A stretch of DNA of 64,000 bases from NCBI RefSeq assembly GCF_004027225.2, contig NC_046358.1:65987028-66051027 (forward strand), in the 5' to 3' direction. Source of the stretch: Strigops habroptila (lineage: Eukaryota > Chordata > Aves > Psittaciformes > Psittacidae). Below, piece after piece: positions 11,158-26,100 of the stretch. Both the position numbers and the translations under genes were made by a program. Every line of letters begins with the position of its first letter. The stretch's first letter is position 1. The notes under the pieces were generated by a model. The model did no database searches, was not told where the DNA came from, and saw nothing but the letters and a program-made list of their open reading frames with translations.

Positions 11158-14100
11158 GTAAGTCTGCCGTGAATGCGGGGTGCGGGAATGGGGTGGTATG
11201 GGGTGCGCTCTTTCCCGGCTCTGCGGGCAGCCGCTCGCCTCGGGCCTCCGCCACCAGTGCCCCGATAAGGGATTTATTAGTAGCGTTTCATCGACTATAT
11301 TTAAAAATCCAGGAATAAGCTCAGCAAAGTAGCAGTGAAATAAAATAGCTGTGTCCCGTTCCCTCCCCCCCCGCCCCAAACCATAAACCAGTGTAAAGTC
11401 CCTTTTACCTCCATTAATACAGTAATTAAAAGCCTGTCTAACCCCGGAAAACCAATCTAATTGTGAAAAACCGCTGGAGTACAAAGTATATGTGACAAAT
11501 CCTTGAGCTGATGGTTGCTGTGAATTCGCACTGGGCCACCAAAGAGCAGCAAAGAAAAAAAGGTCTTAGAAAATGCACTGGGTCTGTCTCAGGTTGTCAG
11601 TAAAATCATGTAGCTCTGTATCATTAATTAATGTGTGCAGCAAAATAAATTATATATATTGGAAGGGGAAAATACATTCCTTGGCCGGGAAGTTAGAGAA
11701 TGCTTAGAGCCAAAGAGCAGATCGTTTAAATGGTAGGGGGTGGGAATTTCCTTGGCTTCCCTCTGGAAATAAATCACGGCTCAGTGTCTGTGTGCATGCA
11801 TGTGCACCCACAGAGGCATTTATATCAAATCTGCATCCACACTGTGTATGTAAAACCTTTGTGCACACACTCACTAGAACACAAATACTACAAAGCACCA
11901 TTTACTGACTGCATTTTTCTACCAGTTTAGAGACAATAAAACTTGAACTGAGATGCTAACCAGGAACATGCTGGAACACATTTGGTTATCCATCTGAATT
12001 GTATACAAATGAAGTAAATTTAGCATGGCACCATTTCTGAATTCCATGCTTTACAATCAAAATTCCAAATCTAACTGTTTGCAGCTAAGAATAGCACGGG
12101 GAGCCCTGGTCTTTACTCCCTCTTTTTGGATTCCCACGAAACCCGTTATCCTGGAGCCTACTCATTAAATGGCCAAATATTTCACTGGAGTTCAGCCCAT
12201 TTCTAAAGGAACTGCTGTATGCTCATCAAACTGTAGGCTATCCCAAGTTCTCAGCATGGAAAGAAAACTGTTTCTTTAATGTCTGACACAAACCAGCTGG
12301 GCTTGATATCCAAATACTGGGGGATGGGGTTTCTGTGGGCCACTGGCTGTCCCCATTAACTTCTTTATCAAAATAAAGGAGCTTGAAATTCTCAAAACTG
12401 CAATGGGAACAAGGAAAGCATGGGAAGCTGAAGTGTTCTCACAGCGTGTTAAAAAGGAATCTTGAGAGCGGCTTTGGACAAGGGCAGGTAGGGACAGGAC
12501 AGGACAGGGGGGAATGTCTTTAACCTGCCAGAGGGGAGATGATTGAGATGAGATTTTAGGCAGAAGTTCTTCCCTGTGAGGGTGGTGAGGCGCTGGCACA
12601 GGTTGGCCAGAGAAGCTGTGGCTGCCCCATCCCTGGCAGTTTTCAAGGCCAGGCTGGTCGGGCCTTGAAGCAACCTGGTCTAGTGGGAGGTGTCCCTGCC
12701 CGTGGCAGGTGGTTGGAACTGGATGAGCTTTAAGGTCCCTTCCAACCCAGACCAGTCTGGGATTCTATGATTCTATAACAGAGCTGTTGGTAAGAGGACT
12801 AAATGATAAAATGGCACTAAGAAATCTCTATCAGTCATGGAGCAGGTGGCAATTTACCATCACAGTGCTAGGGAGAGAGCCCTGAGAAATTGAGTGGCTC
12901 TTCAGCTTTGAGAAACTTCACATAGTATTTTACAGTGTCATTATTTAATTTACCAGATCACCCATTAGCAGTGCGAACACTGCACACCAGCCTCATTAAT
13001 GAGTTCAAGGAGCAGTTTTCTTCTCGGAAGCATGTGTTTATATTTCTATTGAACACCCACCCAAAAGAGTTTGTTTGTAAAAGCTGTTTGTAAGATGAAA
13101 GCCCTGCCTAATTCCATAGTGGATCCATGTATTGTGATACAAATCCTACCAATTGTTTGGAAAAGTTTTGTGTCTATTGGAGAGACATGTGGAGGCCTGT
13201 TCTTGAAGTTTTTACATGGTCTTTATACTCAGTAAGCCTCCTGCAGCCAGCAAAGGAAACTTACTTGGTAAAAGCGGTTAGGAAAAAGTTGGGGTCAGCA
13301 AGAGGATAATAAAAGACAGGAGAATAAGTGGAGCCTAAATTCCCCTTAGCTCTGGGTAAATACTATCAGTTGCCTGGATCCAAAGTACTATTTTACTTTT
13401 GATGCAATGAGAAAAGTGACCTCAGTACCTTATTTTTGGCCTTTGGTGGCATGAAAGGACAGGTGTCCTCAGCTACATCTGTGCCCCAAGGACCCAGACA
13501 CCGCAGCTAGTGCCTGCCAGCTTATTTGATGCCGATTCCTTCCTCATGTTCTGGGGTAATGAAGCACCTAATGAAGGTCAATTGGGGTGGGCTCTGGGGA
13601 AAGGTATTGGCATGTTGGCTTCTGACGGGACCACAGTGATATCCTATCACTTCAGAGGCACTGGGACAAGTGCTCAGGACTAAGCCCAGGATTAGGAGTC
13701 AAGTCTTTACCTGCTGCATTTCAACAATCAAAAATTCCCTGAGGGAACATCTGACCCCTTTGAAAGCTATAAGAGTTTTTTGTCACTGACTTCAATGTCA
13801 TCAGACTACCAGCCCAGAGAATGAAATGTTTTCTCCTTTTCCTCTGGAAGATGTAGTTCTGTCTGGAGCTGGGCCTTCAGCATGGCCCCAATAGTTTCTT
13901 GTATGTCTTACCCTGCTTCCCATGGTAGCATTGCAGCTGTTTCCATTAGCAATGAAAATGATGAAGCATATTACGCTAATAATTAATCAAAGATGACAAG
14001 GGACTAATAACCGTATTGATTTATTTAGGACTTCTTTTCCAGCCCTGTAACTTGCAGTCATGCACATTATTAACTAAATATTTTAATTTGTAGTAATAAC

Positions 14101-17100
14101 TTATTAGTTTCTAGGGGATGAGCACATATGTAGCTGAAGCAGCAGCTCTGGCTTGGTGCTGGACTGCAGGTATGTGCCTCGGGAATGCTGAATAGCTGTG
14201 GGAAGGGTGCCTTGGGAAGGGTGTCTTGTCCAGTGCAAGGCTGGCAGCAGCAGGGCAGTGTGTCAGTCACTGGGAGCTATTCTGGATCATGTAACATACA
14301 TGGAAACATAACCACAGGTGTCTTGCTCCAGTTGAAGGTGAGGGTGGTGAGGCGGTGGCACAGGTTGCCCAGAGAAGCTGTGGCTGCCCCACCCTTGGCA
14401 GTGTTCAAGGCCAGGTTGGATGGGGCTTGGAGCAACCTGGTCTAGTGGAAGGTGTCTCTGCCCATGGCAGGGGGTTGGAACTGGATGAGCTTTAAGGTCC
14501 CTTCCAACCCAAACCAGTCTGGGATGCTAAGATTTAGGTGGTGGGAAAGGGGGCACTGGGGTGTCAGGCCTGGTGGGTGTGCTGGTGATGTACATGTAGC
14601 CCGAGGCTACTTGCTGCGGTTGGATGGGTGGGATGTGAAATCTAGGGTAAAAGTAGCTGGCCAAAGCAGAAGGCAGAAGAATAACCCTGGGAAGCAGCAT
14701 TTATTGGCATCAGGAAGGGAAAAATGTCCCTTTTGACTTGAATTACACCCTTTGGATTCTGGCAGTTTTGAGGAAAGGAAATGCTTGGGGATGTGCTGTG
14801 GTTGGAAAATGAGGCTTGCTTTAAACTAGAATCATTTTGGGGAGAGGGAAGAAAGGAAGGGACTATGACAGGCATGACAGACTTCCCGAGTTTACTGTGT
14901 GAAAGGCTGGTGAATGCTAAGTTTGCTTATCTCCCCTCCTTTTTCGTGGGGATACTTCACACTCTTATGCCACTGGTTCCTCAGCGAGCCACCGTCTGAT
15001 ACACTCCTGACCAGAGACTTCTCCAGGAGGCAAAGGAGGGAGAAGCTGCTCTCACTGAAAGCAAGCGTTAAGTACGTGGCTGTATCCCACCATACAGCCG
15101 GGGTTTTGGCTTCCTGGGAATGAGATCCTGTTAGCCTCTGCACAGAGCTCCGTATCCTGCTCTGTGTTATCAAGGTACTCCTAAATCTTTGCACTGTAGC
15201 ATCGAAAGGCTGAATCCTCTGTTATATCTTCATTTGCTGCAGAGGGCAGTCAGCACAGGGATGAGATCTGTGTGATCCGAAGAGCAGGCTCCAGAGGAGA
15301 GCCTGTCCGAAGTCCTTAGCATTGTCCTTTGGCAAGATGATGGGGAATTGAGAGTACTTGAGCTGCCAAACACTCATTTCATGTAGAGTTCATGTAGAGT
15401 TTTTGGGTCACTTTACAGGTAAAGCATTAGGCTGATGAGCTCCATGAACAGAAGCCACCAATTCTTTCCTCCTTTCTTATTTCTTGTGTTTTCAGGGATT
15501 CTGAAGTACTTCTGTGACATCCTCATATTTCATTCTAAAAGCCAAAACGTCAGTGGCATGAAATAGTTCTGCTTACTTTCAGAGACTACAAAAGCAGTTT
15601 AACTGGGGATAATCTGTGCCGCTACAGGAGTATTCACCTTCCAGACCTTACCCAGTATTTGCTGCCAAACTTGAGATGGTGGCAGGACTTGCAGTTCTGT
15701 TGTAGGTATAAACCCCATCGTGGGGGTTTACAAATGCCACATTTTCAGGGGTTGGCAGCCTACATGCCTTGCTGTGACCCCATCCTGGGGTTATTTCAGT
15801 GGTGCTAAGTCACCTTGTGCCAACTGTTAGATGTCATGGAGTAATGTGACTAAGAGCGCACAACTTCTTTTCGGTACTCTGAAGAGCACAAAAGGATAGT
15901 GATGTCTCTGTTGTCACTGTGAGGTAATTTATGGTAAATACAGGCCTTTTAGAAACAACCACAGTGCCTGCCTTGATTGGGAGGCTCGGAATGCACAGGA
16001 AGCAAAGCTCCTAGTGCTGGACTGCATTAGTCCCCACTGCCGCTTCAGTGGCTGGCTCACAGGCCCTCAAGGGAAATGGAGTTTTATTTATTTGGTTTAG
16101 CCTTTGATTTGGATCCCTCATCCCTTTAATTCTCAAAGTCATACTACCTCCTGGTGGGAGGGCTGGCCCTTCTCCCTGCCTCCTAACCTCCCTGTATCCT
16201 TTAGCCTTTATCTCCAGGCAGCTGACCAGCATCCCTGTGTCTGTTCTCACTCCTCATTTGTTCTGTTTCTTTGTGCTGCACCCCCTGTTGTGCCGCTGCA
16301 GCTTCCTTTGCTGTGTCCAGTGTCTTGTCCCTGCCTCTCCTTTGTGGCTGGCCCACATGCCAGGGTTTTTTCTCTCCTTTTCTCTCCTTCAAACTCCCAC
16401 AGTTCATGTCTTTGAATCTTCTACTGGCAGTGTGTCCTTCCAGCCATTACAGGAACTATTTCCAGATTTGAACTGATAAAAAGGCACTAGTAACACTCGA
16501 TCCAATGCCATTCCTCTTTAGTAGCTTTGCCTGCTTACCTTATCTGCATATCTGATTTACTCTTGGCAGCTCTGCATCTGTGCGAGGACCTGGATGTACA
16601 TTCTTTTTCCTGAGTGGTGCATTAACAATCTGTAGAATTGGCAAAATGTCCTTTCGGGCTGCAGCTCTGAAAAATAGAACCTTTTTAGTTTTTTAAGCTG
16701 ACACAAACACCTATGACTCTTTGCACATGATTGGAAGTGCTCCGAGGGAGTATTAAAATCCGAAATCTGTTATGAAAAGGCTAAGTGGTTTGCAGGCATT
16801 AACTGCTCTTTTTCTATCTTATAAATCATTTAATTTACATTGTGACATCAGTGATTACAAGTTATGTATTCCTGGCTCCCAGTCCCGCTGTGTTACCTCT
16901 CCTGCTATTTATATGCTGAGTAGGGAGAAACTTGCTGAGTATGTACTAAAATGAGAAAAAAACCTCTGTTTTCGAAACACATTACAAATATTTGTTGCCT
17001 CCTATACATCTTCATTGACGTCAGCTGAAGTCCTGCTTGCAGAACAAGCTTGGGATATGCAATAGGTATCGGTGTGTTTAGAAGTAAAGTTCACTAAGAA

Positions 17101-20100
17101 AAAAATTGTCTAGGGAGAGAGAAACACATTCCACAGCACTCGGTTAGTGAGAAGGGGAAAAGGTTGGCAACTAAATGGCATTTCCAGTGCAGGTGCAGGA
17201 CACATTTTAAAAAGGAAATAGGAAAAGTGAGCAGATACTGACTTCAGCAACATCACAGAGGTAAAAGTAATGAATGCAGAGTCCTCTGAATACATTTGAA
17301 ACCTCTTCTTTTTAACATGATATTGTGAGAGTTTTATAATGGTTCTTAAGAAGATGACCAAGAGCCAAGGTGGAAGTTTCAGGGCTACGCATCACTCAAA
17401 ATTTTAGTTTAACTGCTTTGAAGTAAGGGAAGTGGCAGAAATGTGTCTAGTGGTGCGTTAACAGTCAAAGCAAAACCTATTCTGTATTTATGTCTCATAA
17501 TTCATACTATAACATCTTGGCTGACAACGTACCGCAAGATATGTCAATGAATGTACTTTGCAATTCTTCCCAGATTTTGGCAGGCAGGGATTCAAAATAT
17601 GGTATGACTTTATGCTTGTGCTATGATTTCCCAGAAGAAATCTACTGCAGACTGCAAAAGATGACAGCTTTTATGCAAATACCATTAAATTCATCACAGT
17701 GGGTTGCGGCACTATTGTCCTGAAAAGGTTTTCTGCTGATGGATGCAGGCAATTTTGGCAACCCAGCAAGAGGAGGAAAAAGCAGGGTTGTGTGGGCCTG
17801 CTGCATTTGCTGCTGTGTTTCTGTGAGTATTAAATCACCTCTTTGGTTTGGGTTAGCATTGCTATGGTGTATTTATATAGAGAAGCCAATCTTTTGTGTT
17901 TAATCTGGTATGGATACTGCTGATGGAAGGGATTCATGTAACCTCTGCAAGCATAAGACCAAGCAGACCATGTCAAAGCAGCTAGAGCTTGAACTGTGTT
18001 CAGCTCTGGGGCCCCAACACAAAAGGGACCTGCTTGAGTGAGTCCAGAGGAGGCCACAGAGATGCTGCAAGGGCTGGACCAGCTCTGCTCTGGAGCCAGG
18101 CTGAGAGAGCTGGGCTTGTTCAGCCTGGAGAAGAAAAGGCTCCAGGGAGACCTTAGAGCAGCTCCCAGTGCCCAAAGGGGCTACAAGAAACCTGGAGAGG
18201 GGCTTTGAACAAGGGTGTGTAGGGACAGGCCAAGGGGGAATGGCTTTAACCTGCCAGAGGGGAGATTGAGACGAGATCTTAGGAAGAAGCTCTTCCCTGT
18301 GGGAGTGCTGGCACAGGTTGGCCAGAGAAGCTGTGGCTGCCCCATCCCTGGCAGTGTTCAAGGCCAGGTTGGACGGGACTTGGAGCAACGTGGTCTAGTA
18401 GAAGGCTTCCCAGCCCGTGGCAGGAATTGGAACTGGATGAGCTTTAAGGTCCCTTCCAACCCAAACCACTCTGTGATTCTATATGCAGTACGAGCATCCT
18501 TTACCAAGGCTTGCTAGTGGAAACTACTACTTTATTGTCTGTGTCCTGTATTCCTGGCACAGAGTCGGAGAGTGGTCTAAAGAAGGAAAATGGTTCTCTG
18601 TGTGTAGTATGAATGTTGGTATGTGGTCAGCAAGCCTCATCCAGATGCTTCTATCTTGCTGCATACTTTTGAATGTTCGTTTTCTGATGAATGGTAAGAA
18701 CAGGTTTCTAAAAATAAATTAATGGTTTTCCCTTTTTACTTCCTGTGACTTAATATACTTTATTTATCTATATAGCTACTAGTCATCGTCATTCTTCAGC
18801 TCGCGAGAACATACATAAACAGAAATGAGCCTGAGTCACAAAGTAAGGATGTGGAGCCAGGCTTTTTCCAGGATTTTAGCCAGGTGTAGGAGTTGCAGCC
18901 TGGGGCTCATGAAGGGAAAGGGCTGGCTCTGGGGTCGTGCCTCAGGAGTCTTGCATGTGAAATAGGGCAGCACAGAGGTGCTTTCTGAATCTTTTTCCAA
19001 GTTGGTAAGACCTTGCAGCTCTCTGCAAAGAGCTGAAAATAAATAGAGTGGATTTTCAAGGTTAGTTTATCACTCAAATAATGTAACCCAAGTGAGAGTC
19101 CTTTTAATTATTCCTCTCGCACTACCCTGAGGGTTGACCAGACCAACATCCAAAGCACCAGTTACTTTCATTTAATCAGCTCAAGAAACAGACATTAACA
19201 AATTTAGTCTCCTAGGGCAAATAGTTCATCATGCAGCTGATAATGTGGCCCAAACCAATCATAAATTTGAATCAAACACATTTTAGAATTAATGTTGGTG
19301 GGATTTTTAGGAAGTGGGTCTCTTTTCTCTGGTGATTGCTACTAAAATTGAAGGCTACTCTGTACAATGGTAGCAGAACATGCTAGAATTTTTTTACTTA
19401 CTAGAAATGTGAAGTAATATGACTTAAAACATGCTAAGCATCATTTTCATTCCCAGAATGTATCTTTGTTGCTAAGGAGCACATCTGTCTGTTATAATGT
19501 ACGTTAAATAGGAAAGACCCATTACAAGGTGGACTGGACAATACTAATTAATGCTGTCAGGACCTCTATGTATACACATAGCTGTGTGTTAGGAGATAAC
19601 AGGACTCACTCTGTGTCCCATGGGAGAAGCAGACTTCCTAATAAGCAGAACAATGAAGAGTGAGTGTCAACATATTCCAGTTTTTTTATCAGCATGACCG
19701 AAACTTTCATTTCAAGGGATTACTCTGGGTCTATGGGTAGCAGCAGTGTACTAGTAGGCTTGTGTCTGCACGCTCCATCAATTTGTCTGTACACAGTCTT
19801 GTAGAGTTTAGTGTTGACATCAACAAGGACATAGATTTGAAATGCTATTTCATCTTTACAATCACTGTCAATAGTCCATTTGGCAGATACCTGAGACTGG
19901 CTAAAAAGCACAAGAGAAAGCCTGTGGTACATTGAGAGGATATACTTCAGCTAACAGAGACAACTATCTCTATGCTACGGGTCTGTAACTCAAATTCAGT
20001 CATCTTGTAGAAATACTTTACTCCATGTGCCCTGAGATTTAAGATGATGTCTGGGCTCTCCGAATAGGAACAGATCCTGTTTCTGAACAGTTGTACTTGA

Positions 20101-23100
20101 GGGCTTACAGGAGATCCTTGTTAAGCTCACATGGTAGGGAGCCAGGTTGAGAGGCAAAGGCTGAACGCAGAAATCATGTCCTAGCCCTTTTGGGCATGCT
20201 TTAGAAATGCAACCGATTTCTTTACCCATGGATCTTAAAGGACTTCATAAACTTTAGTGAGCTGCTAGAAGAGCCCATCAACTCCTTTTGCATTGCATTC
20301 TTTGCTGTTGCATGACTTCTGTTATACAGCAAGAATGAATATGTTGTATTTATGGGTTCGACAACAGAAAATGAGAAGTGTCATTTCAGTTCACTTTTCA
20401 TTTCACATTGAGCTGAGGGAAGATTCAGATAATGGCCATGGACATTGCATAGGTGAGAGTGGAAGAAGCAAAGCAGCATGTGTCTGCCCCAAATTCAATA
20501 GGGTTAAGTTGTTCTAGGTACTCCTTGGTTCAGAAGTGGAGTTTAGACTGTCAGGCTGTGTAGATTCACTCTGCTGTTTACTTTGCAGGGGACTTTGAGT
20601 GTCATGGGATGGGAGAACACTTTGAGTGTCATCCCACAGGAAAATCTGGCCTGAATGAAATAGCTCTTTTTTAAAATCACATCTGATCACTTTCATTTGA
20701 GAATGAATTTGGTCTCCTCAACACACAAAGAATAATGACAAGTCATCGACCCAAGAGAAACTGTGCTTGCCTGCACTGTTCTTACACTGCCCTTATGACT
20801 CTTGTGTGCTGCCATACATTATTTTTAATTAAACTTAATCATTTAAGTCCGTCTGAAAATATAACAGAGTCTTTGGATAATAAAAACCAAAGACCACATA
20901 TTAATTACCAGTGGAAGAGCAAAACCAGGTTTTGGTTAGATTTTAAACATTGTTACATATCAGAGGCATAAAAATCAAGTCTGAGCTTGATTTTAAAGTG
21001 AGTAGTTTCTAAATGGCAGATGAATGATTTTAAATTTTATTAAACTTTTTCATTGTAGCATCTTGCTGACAGGCCTTCAGTTAAAAGAGCCGAAGTTTCC
21101 AAAGCAAGGTCTTTGTTGTCTTCAGAATATAAATTAATGAAAGCTTTCCCTTTTCTCTTTCTTGTAAGCATAATTTCCCAAAATAGCTCATTGGGGCTGT
21201 ATCCCGGCAGCTTCCATGCCTCTGTGTTTCCAAGGGAAGCCTGCAGCATGCTTCTGCACAGCATTTTCTCCACAAAACACAAACAGTATTTCACAATACA
21301 GCTCTGATCTTTCATTTATGCATCTGTTGAAGCAGTTTTCAGAACTATTCAGTTGAAGTGAAGGACCTTTGTGTTTCAGGTAGCTTCTCCTGAACTCTTG
21401 TTCTGGAATCCAGCAGAGATTCTGCCATCCATTTTAATTTGTGAAGCCAAGCACATGTCTAATGGTAGCAGAGGAGTTCAGCATCTCATCACTTATGGCA
21501 CTAAATCTTTAAAGTAAAACCCAGTCTAAGAAGTTCCTGGGAGCCTGAGATTGATTTCAGTCCAGCAATTACTCTGTATTGACTGACTTGGGCACATTGT
21601 CCATCAGGAGCAGGAGTTGCCGACACTCAGTTGCTTTCCTGTTTCTCAGGTGGCCAATAAAGCCATAGACATTTGCAAACATAGTTCAACCTCAACATGA
21701 ACAATCTGATGCTGAAAACCCCAAAAAAAGCATTTAATCTCATTCACTGAATGAAGGGTGTATATGTGTTGTCATTTAATAACATAAGTAGGAAAAGAGA
21801 GTTCTTATAACCAGGTGATTCCAGGGGAATGTGCCTCCTCTGGAGTCTGGTATTGCTACCAGACCAAACCAGGGAGCTAATTCAGCTTTTACCAAGTTTG
21901 ATACCTCTTTCTATTTCTTTGCACCACGTCATTTTTGCAGCTGCTTTCTTGTTTTACTCTCTTTAAAACTATATTTTTAACATTTAAAGGGAGAAAAGAG
22001 GCTATTACAGACACAGAGACCCAACAGGCAAAGTGTTTCAGCTAAACCCAGGAAGGAAATCTGAGCTCCTTTGGAACTTGAATGAGTCCTGGAGCAGTCT
22101 CGTTCTCTCTTTATGTAGTTATTTCCCTGTTTGGCTGTTCTACTTGCTTTTCCCACATTATCATCAAAGTGGCCCCAGAAGGGACAGTTGTGAAACAGAA
22201 ACTATCTGTGAGTAGAGGAACAAAACCAGAGCTTCTTGTTAAGCTAAAGATGCCTCGGGTTTAGCAAAAACAACCGTAACTGCCCTAAGTATCTGCTCTC
22301 TTTTAAAAGTGGTGCTCTCTTCTAAAAGTGTTTTAATGTGGGGGGGGTGGGGGTGGTGGAATGCAGAAAGGCAAAAAGTGAAGTCAGTGGCAGCCCTGTC
22401 TCATTGAAATTTGGGTTGAGCCAGTCCAGGAATGGTGGTTTCTCCCTCTTCCTCCTCTCTGCCCTGGCCTGAGTGCAGATAGGTTTGCAGCAGCGAAGCT
22501 AAAGGAAAAAATAGTTCCTTTCCCTGGTTCACATGAACTGCTTTGAACTGGAACAGATGTGGATGTACAGAACTATCTGCTTACAGCAACTGTTCCATTT
22601 ATAACCACGAGTTTTCTATTCAGGTCTCTTTATCATTTTAACTTGTTTTCTGTTTCCACATCCTTTTCCACAATAAAATAGCCTTAACTAAATGGGTTTT
22701 CAGCTTGCATCCAAAAGTACTATTCCTTGCACGAGCTTACAATACCAGCTTTATTTTTCAGTGACTTTTTGCTAATAACAATGGCCAGTGGAAGCGAGGT
22801 TGAGTTTGGGTCTGTGGTATTTGGAAAACGTGGTTCAGAATATTGGTTTGTTACCAAATTAGGGCAGAATCTGGAGTCTGATATGATAAAATCTTGCAAA
22901 AGGTGTTTGTAATATTTAACTTCCAAATGGCATTTCCATTAATTTTCTGCTGCTTTGAACTTTATTTAACTTTGGTGTACAAACTAAGTTTGTGTGCAAC
23001 CCAGACCAAAATTGTTCCAGTGAGATGAGAGATTCAAACTCAACCACAAAAATGAGGACGATGGTGGTGTTTGTGCTTTGTGTTTTTCATGAACTCCTGC

Positions 23101-26100
23101 TTTGGCGTAAGTTCATTCACTGTTTGATTTGATTAAGTGCTCAATAATTAATTCTGCCAATGCTCTGCTAAGGAGGAAGGTGAATCCTGCAGTTCCCAGT
23201 GACTGAGGCACGGGGATGTGTCCTGAGATGGTGAAAACCCATGGAAGTCATAGATACAATTAGTGGTGGTTGGTTAAAACTCATCAGTTAGGTCTCTCCA
23301 GTGCTGTGCTTGCTTGAGTGGACCATGTGGCCTTTATTACAAAATTAGAAATTTGTTTTTGTAGAGTTACTTCAGTTTCTTGGTTCTCTAGTTTCCTATG
23401 GAGACAGGCAGTTGTTTGTATATTGGAGACCATCCATGTCACGTTCTTTGGGTTTAGTTCATTGCTTTGGGCCTTGACACAGAAAACAAACTTCATTGAA
23501 GCTTTGCAGACAGATAGGATTTTAATCTAAACCATATTAAAAGTTGGAACCTTCTGTGACCATAGGGTTTCTTAGGGTTCAGCCATGAGCCTGCACTACC
23601 TTTGGGGTGGCCAGAGATTACTTTTTGTGCTCTCAGGGCACTTTTCTCTCTTCTGGTTGACTTGGTACCAACTCTAAAACTGGGTGATGTGGTCCTGTGA
23701 AGCAATGTTGTGTCAGTGTTGGGATACCCTGAGGAGCAGTCTAGGAAGGCACCAAGGTGTTGCAGACCCCCAGGCTATGGATTCCTCACAGCATTGGGCA
23801 AGAAATGCTTTGCTGCTCTTCGGGTTAGATATAAGGAAGAAGCTCTTCCCTGTGAGGGTGGTGAGGTGCTGGAGCAGGTTGCCCAGAGAAGCTGTGGCTG
23901 CCCCATCCCTGGCAGTGTTCAAGGCCAGGTTGGGTGGAGGCTTGGGCAACATGGTCTAGTGTGAGGTGTCCCTGCCCATGGCAGGGGGGTTGGAACTGGA
24001 TGATCTAAAAGTCCTTTCCAACCCAAACCATTTTCTGATGCTCAAGTTAAATGAAAATAAAAGTAGATATTTGAGGTATGGAGAAAAGAGTTTCAAATGG
24101 TTCCCCAATAACAAATGGATGAAGAAACAAAAGGAAATGTTGCACTTAATCTGCTCTCACCAAGGTTAAACAGGTAAGATCTCTTTCTCCATCTGCCTAG
24201 CTGATGTGGTGTAGACAGGTTTCTGACACACAGCTTAAACCCTGACTCACTTAAACTCTCGTATAATTGCACCCCCGGGGTTCACCTTTCAGGTGAAGCC
24301 TTTCTCTCGCTCTTTTCTCCTTCCCACTATCCATGCACTTCCTATCTCAATAGCTGCAGCTCGCTTTATTTGCTTGGTTTAATTTTCATTCGAAGTTTCT
24401 TCTAAGAAAATAAATACAGATATTCAGCTGCAGATATATTTTTTTTAATCTCTTTGGCTGTTTCTGGTTATACTGCATCTTTTCACCACATAGCAAACCC
24501 TTTTCACATTATCCCCAGGGCAGAACTTTTCTCCTGAACTCTCCTAGTGTCCTTGCACTCCCCTTGTGCAGCTTTAATACAAATTAAAACTTCATGGGAA
24601 TGCACCCTGTCCACAACCACATCAAAGTTGTGGTTTTTAAACAACCCCCAACATTGGCCAAGTTTGGTGGTTCAGTTTTGATTTGATATGTTATATAGAA
24701 ACCCTACTTTCAACATTCAGTGAAGGCTGGAGAGCAAACACCAAGTTCCCAAAAGCTAATTGCAGTCTGGACTGAGGCAACATCTCATTTATCCCTTCCT
24801 GTAACTTGTCCACATGAGTTGTTTTAGCCTCTCTTTCACCTAAGCACCACCTAATTTGTCTGGTTTTAATGTTGGCTAGTAGTAATTTCTTAATATGAAG
24901 AATGTGCAGTGAAGGAAAATCCGTTTACAGTTCTTTGATAGATCAGTTCCATTTTTGTTCACATTTGCCCATCTTATTTACTTTAATTTTAGGGAAAAAT
25001 AAGTACATGGAGTCTGGTTTTAGTCGAGGACTTTTCTGTTTTATGTGAGGAACAGACAAAGACCTGTTGCATCAGAAGAGTAAAATTAGGTGGGGAAAAA
25101 AGTGTTCTTTCCCTTCAACAAAGAAATCAAGTGCTTCCACTGTACAGGAATACACAGCAGTGTAACATGTGTGGGCACTAAGGATAAGCAGACACATCAA
25201 CAGAGGGAAATCTCTGACAAGTTTTAATGTCACTTGGACATGGCTTGTATCTTTGGAGACAGTCTGTCACTTTTATTCCCTAATAATTTTGACAAGAGAC
25301 AGATAGTGCTGCAGAGTTTATTTTAAGGTAGATTGTTTAATTTTTAATGTCTTCTCTGTCTCTCCCTTCTTTTCCTCTCTCCTTTCTTCTTCCCACCAAA
25401 AAATTAGTGCCCCAGCTCTTTAAGTTTGGGGATTTAGGGTAAGTAGCTGGTTAAATTTGGGCAGGAAGCAATGGATGCAGAAAGCAGCTGGATGTTGTTG
25501 GAGTGTCAGGTCCTTGGCTGTGGGGGACATGCCCCCACTCCCATCCTGCTGGGAGCTCTGGATACTTGGGGGCTTCTGAGTCTCTGTCTGCAGGAAAGAG
25601 ATGATACTCCCAAGCTGTCCCCAAGGTTCATGTGGAAGAAGCCAGCTTTTTTGCTGTTTTTAATTTTCTTTTTCTTTCTGGATGCCTTTTGTTCTTTGAT
25701 CAGGTGAGCACTTGAGGATGGTGATGAGTCCCACTGCGCAGAGCAGTGCTGGTGGAGGTCAACCCAAGCACAACTGTGCAGACTCCTAAACCACGTGGTT
25801 GTTCAGTGGAGGGTCAGATGTCTAAAACTGTACATTATCTGAACAATACTTGTGACCAAAAGGAGATTTAAACATCAGGGTCTTCAAAAAAGAAACAGTT
25901 TGTTTGTCCACCCATGCCTGAGCATGCTTGATGCAGGCAGCTTTGCTGCCTCCCTGCATCCATCTATGCTATCACAGCACCAAATACATCCAGAGGAAAT
26001 AGGATGAAATGTAAGAGTTCTCTTGGGAGCAATGTGGGAGCATAAGGGCTGTCTGGAGAGGCTGCACCTGGGAGGAAGTGGATTAATTTTAAAGCTCTTG

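Larger units (their letters stand above)
10265..11270 (+). promoter_or_regulatory. ANO1: CpG island and probable ANO1 promoter
   Basis: About 1 kb of G+C-rich, CpG-dense DNA stands out sharply from the A+T-rich flanks. It contains a GC box (CCCCGCCC, 10707-10714) and a TATA-like element (TTATTTAAA, 10872-10880). The proposed first coding exon of ANO1 (11115-11157) lies within the island, about 240 bases downstream of the TATA-like box. A start site near 10900-10910 would be expected from that box, but this is inference; CpG-island promoters often use dispersed starts. The island could also serve a divergent non-coding transcript, for which I see no direct evidence. Confidence 0.75.

Noticed and set aside
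10751..11254. Minus-strand poly-serine and poly-phenylalanine/leucine frames
   Set aside because: Simple antisense readings of the purine microsatellite.
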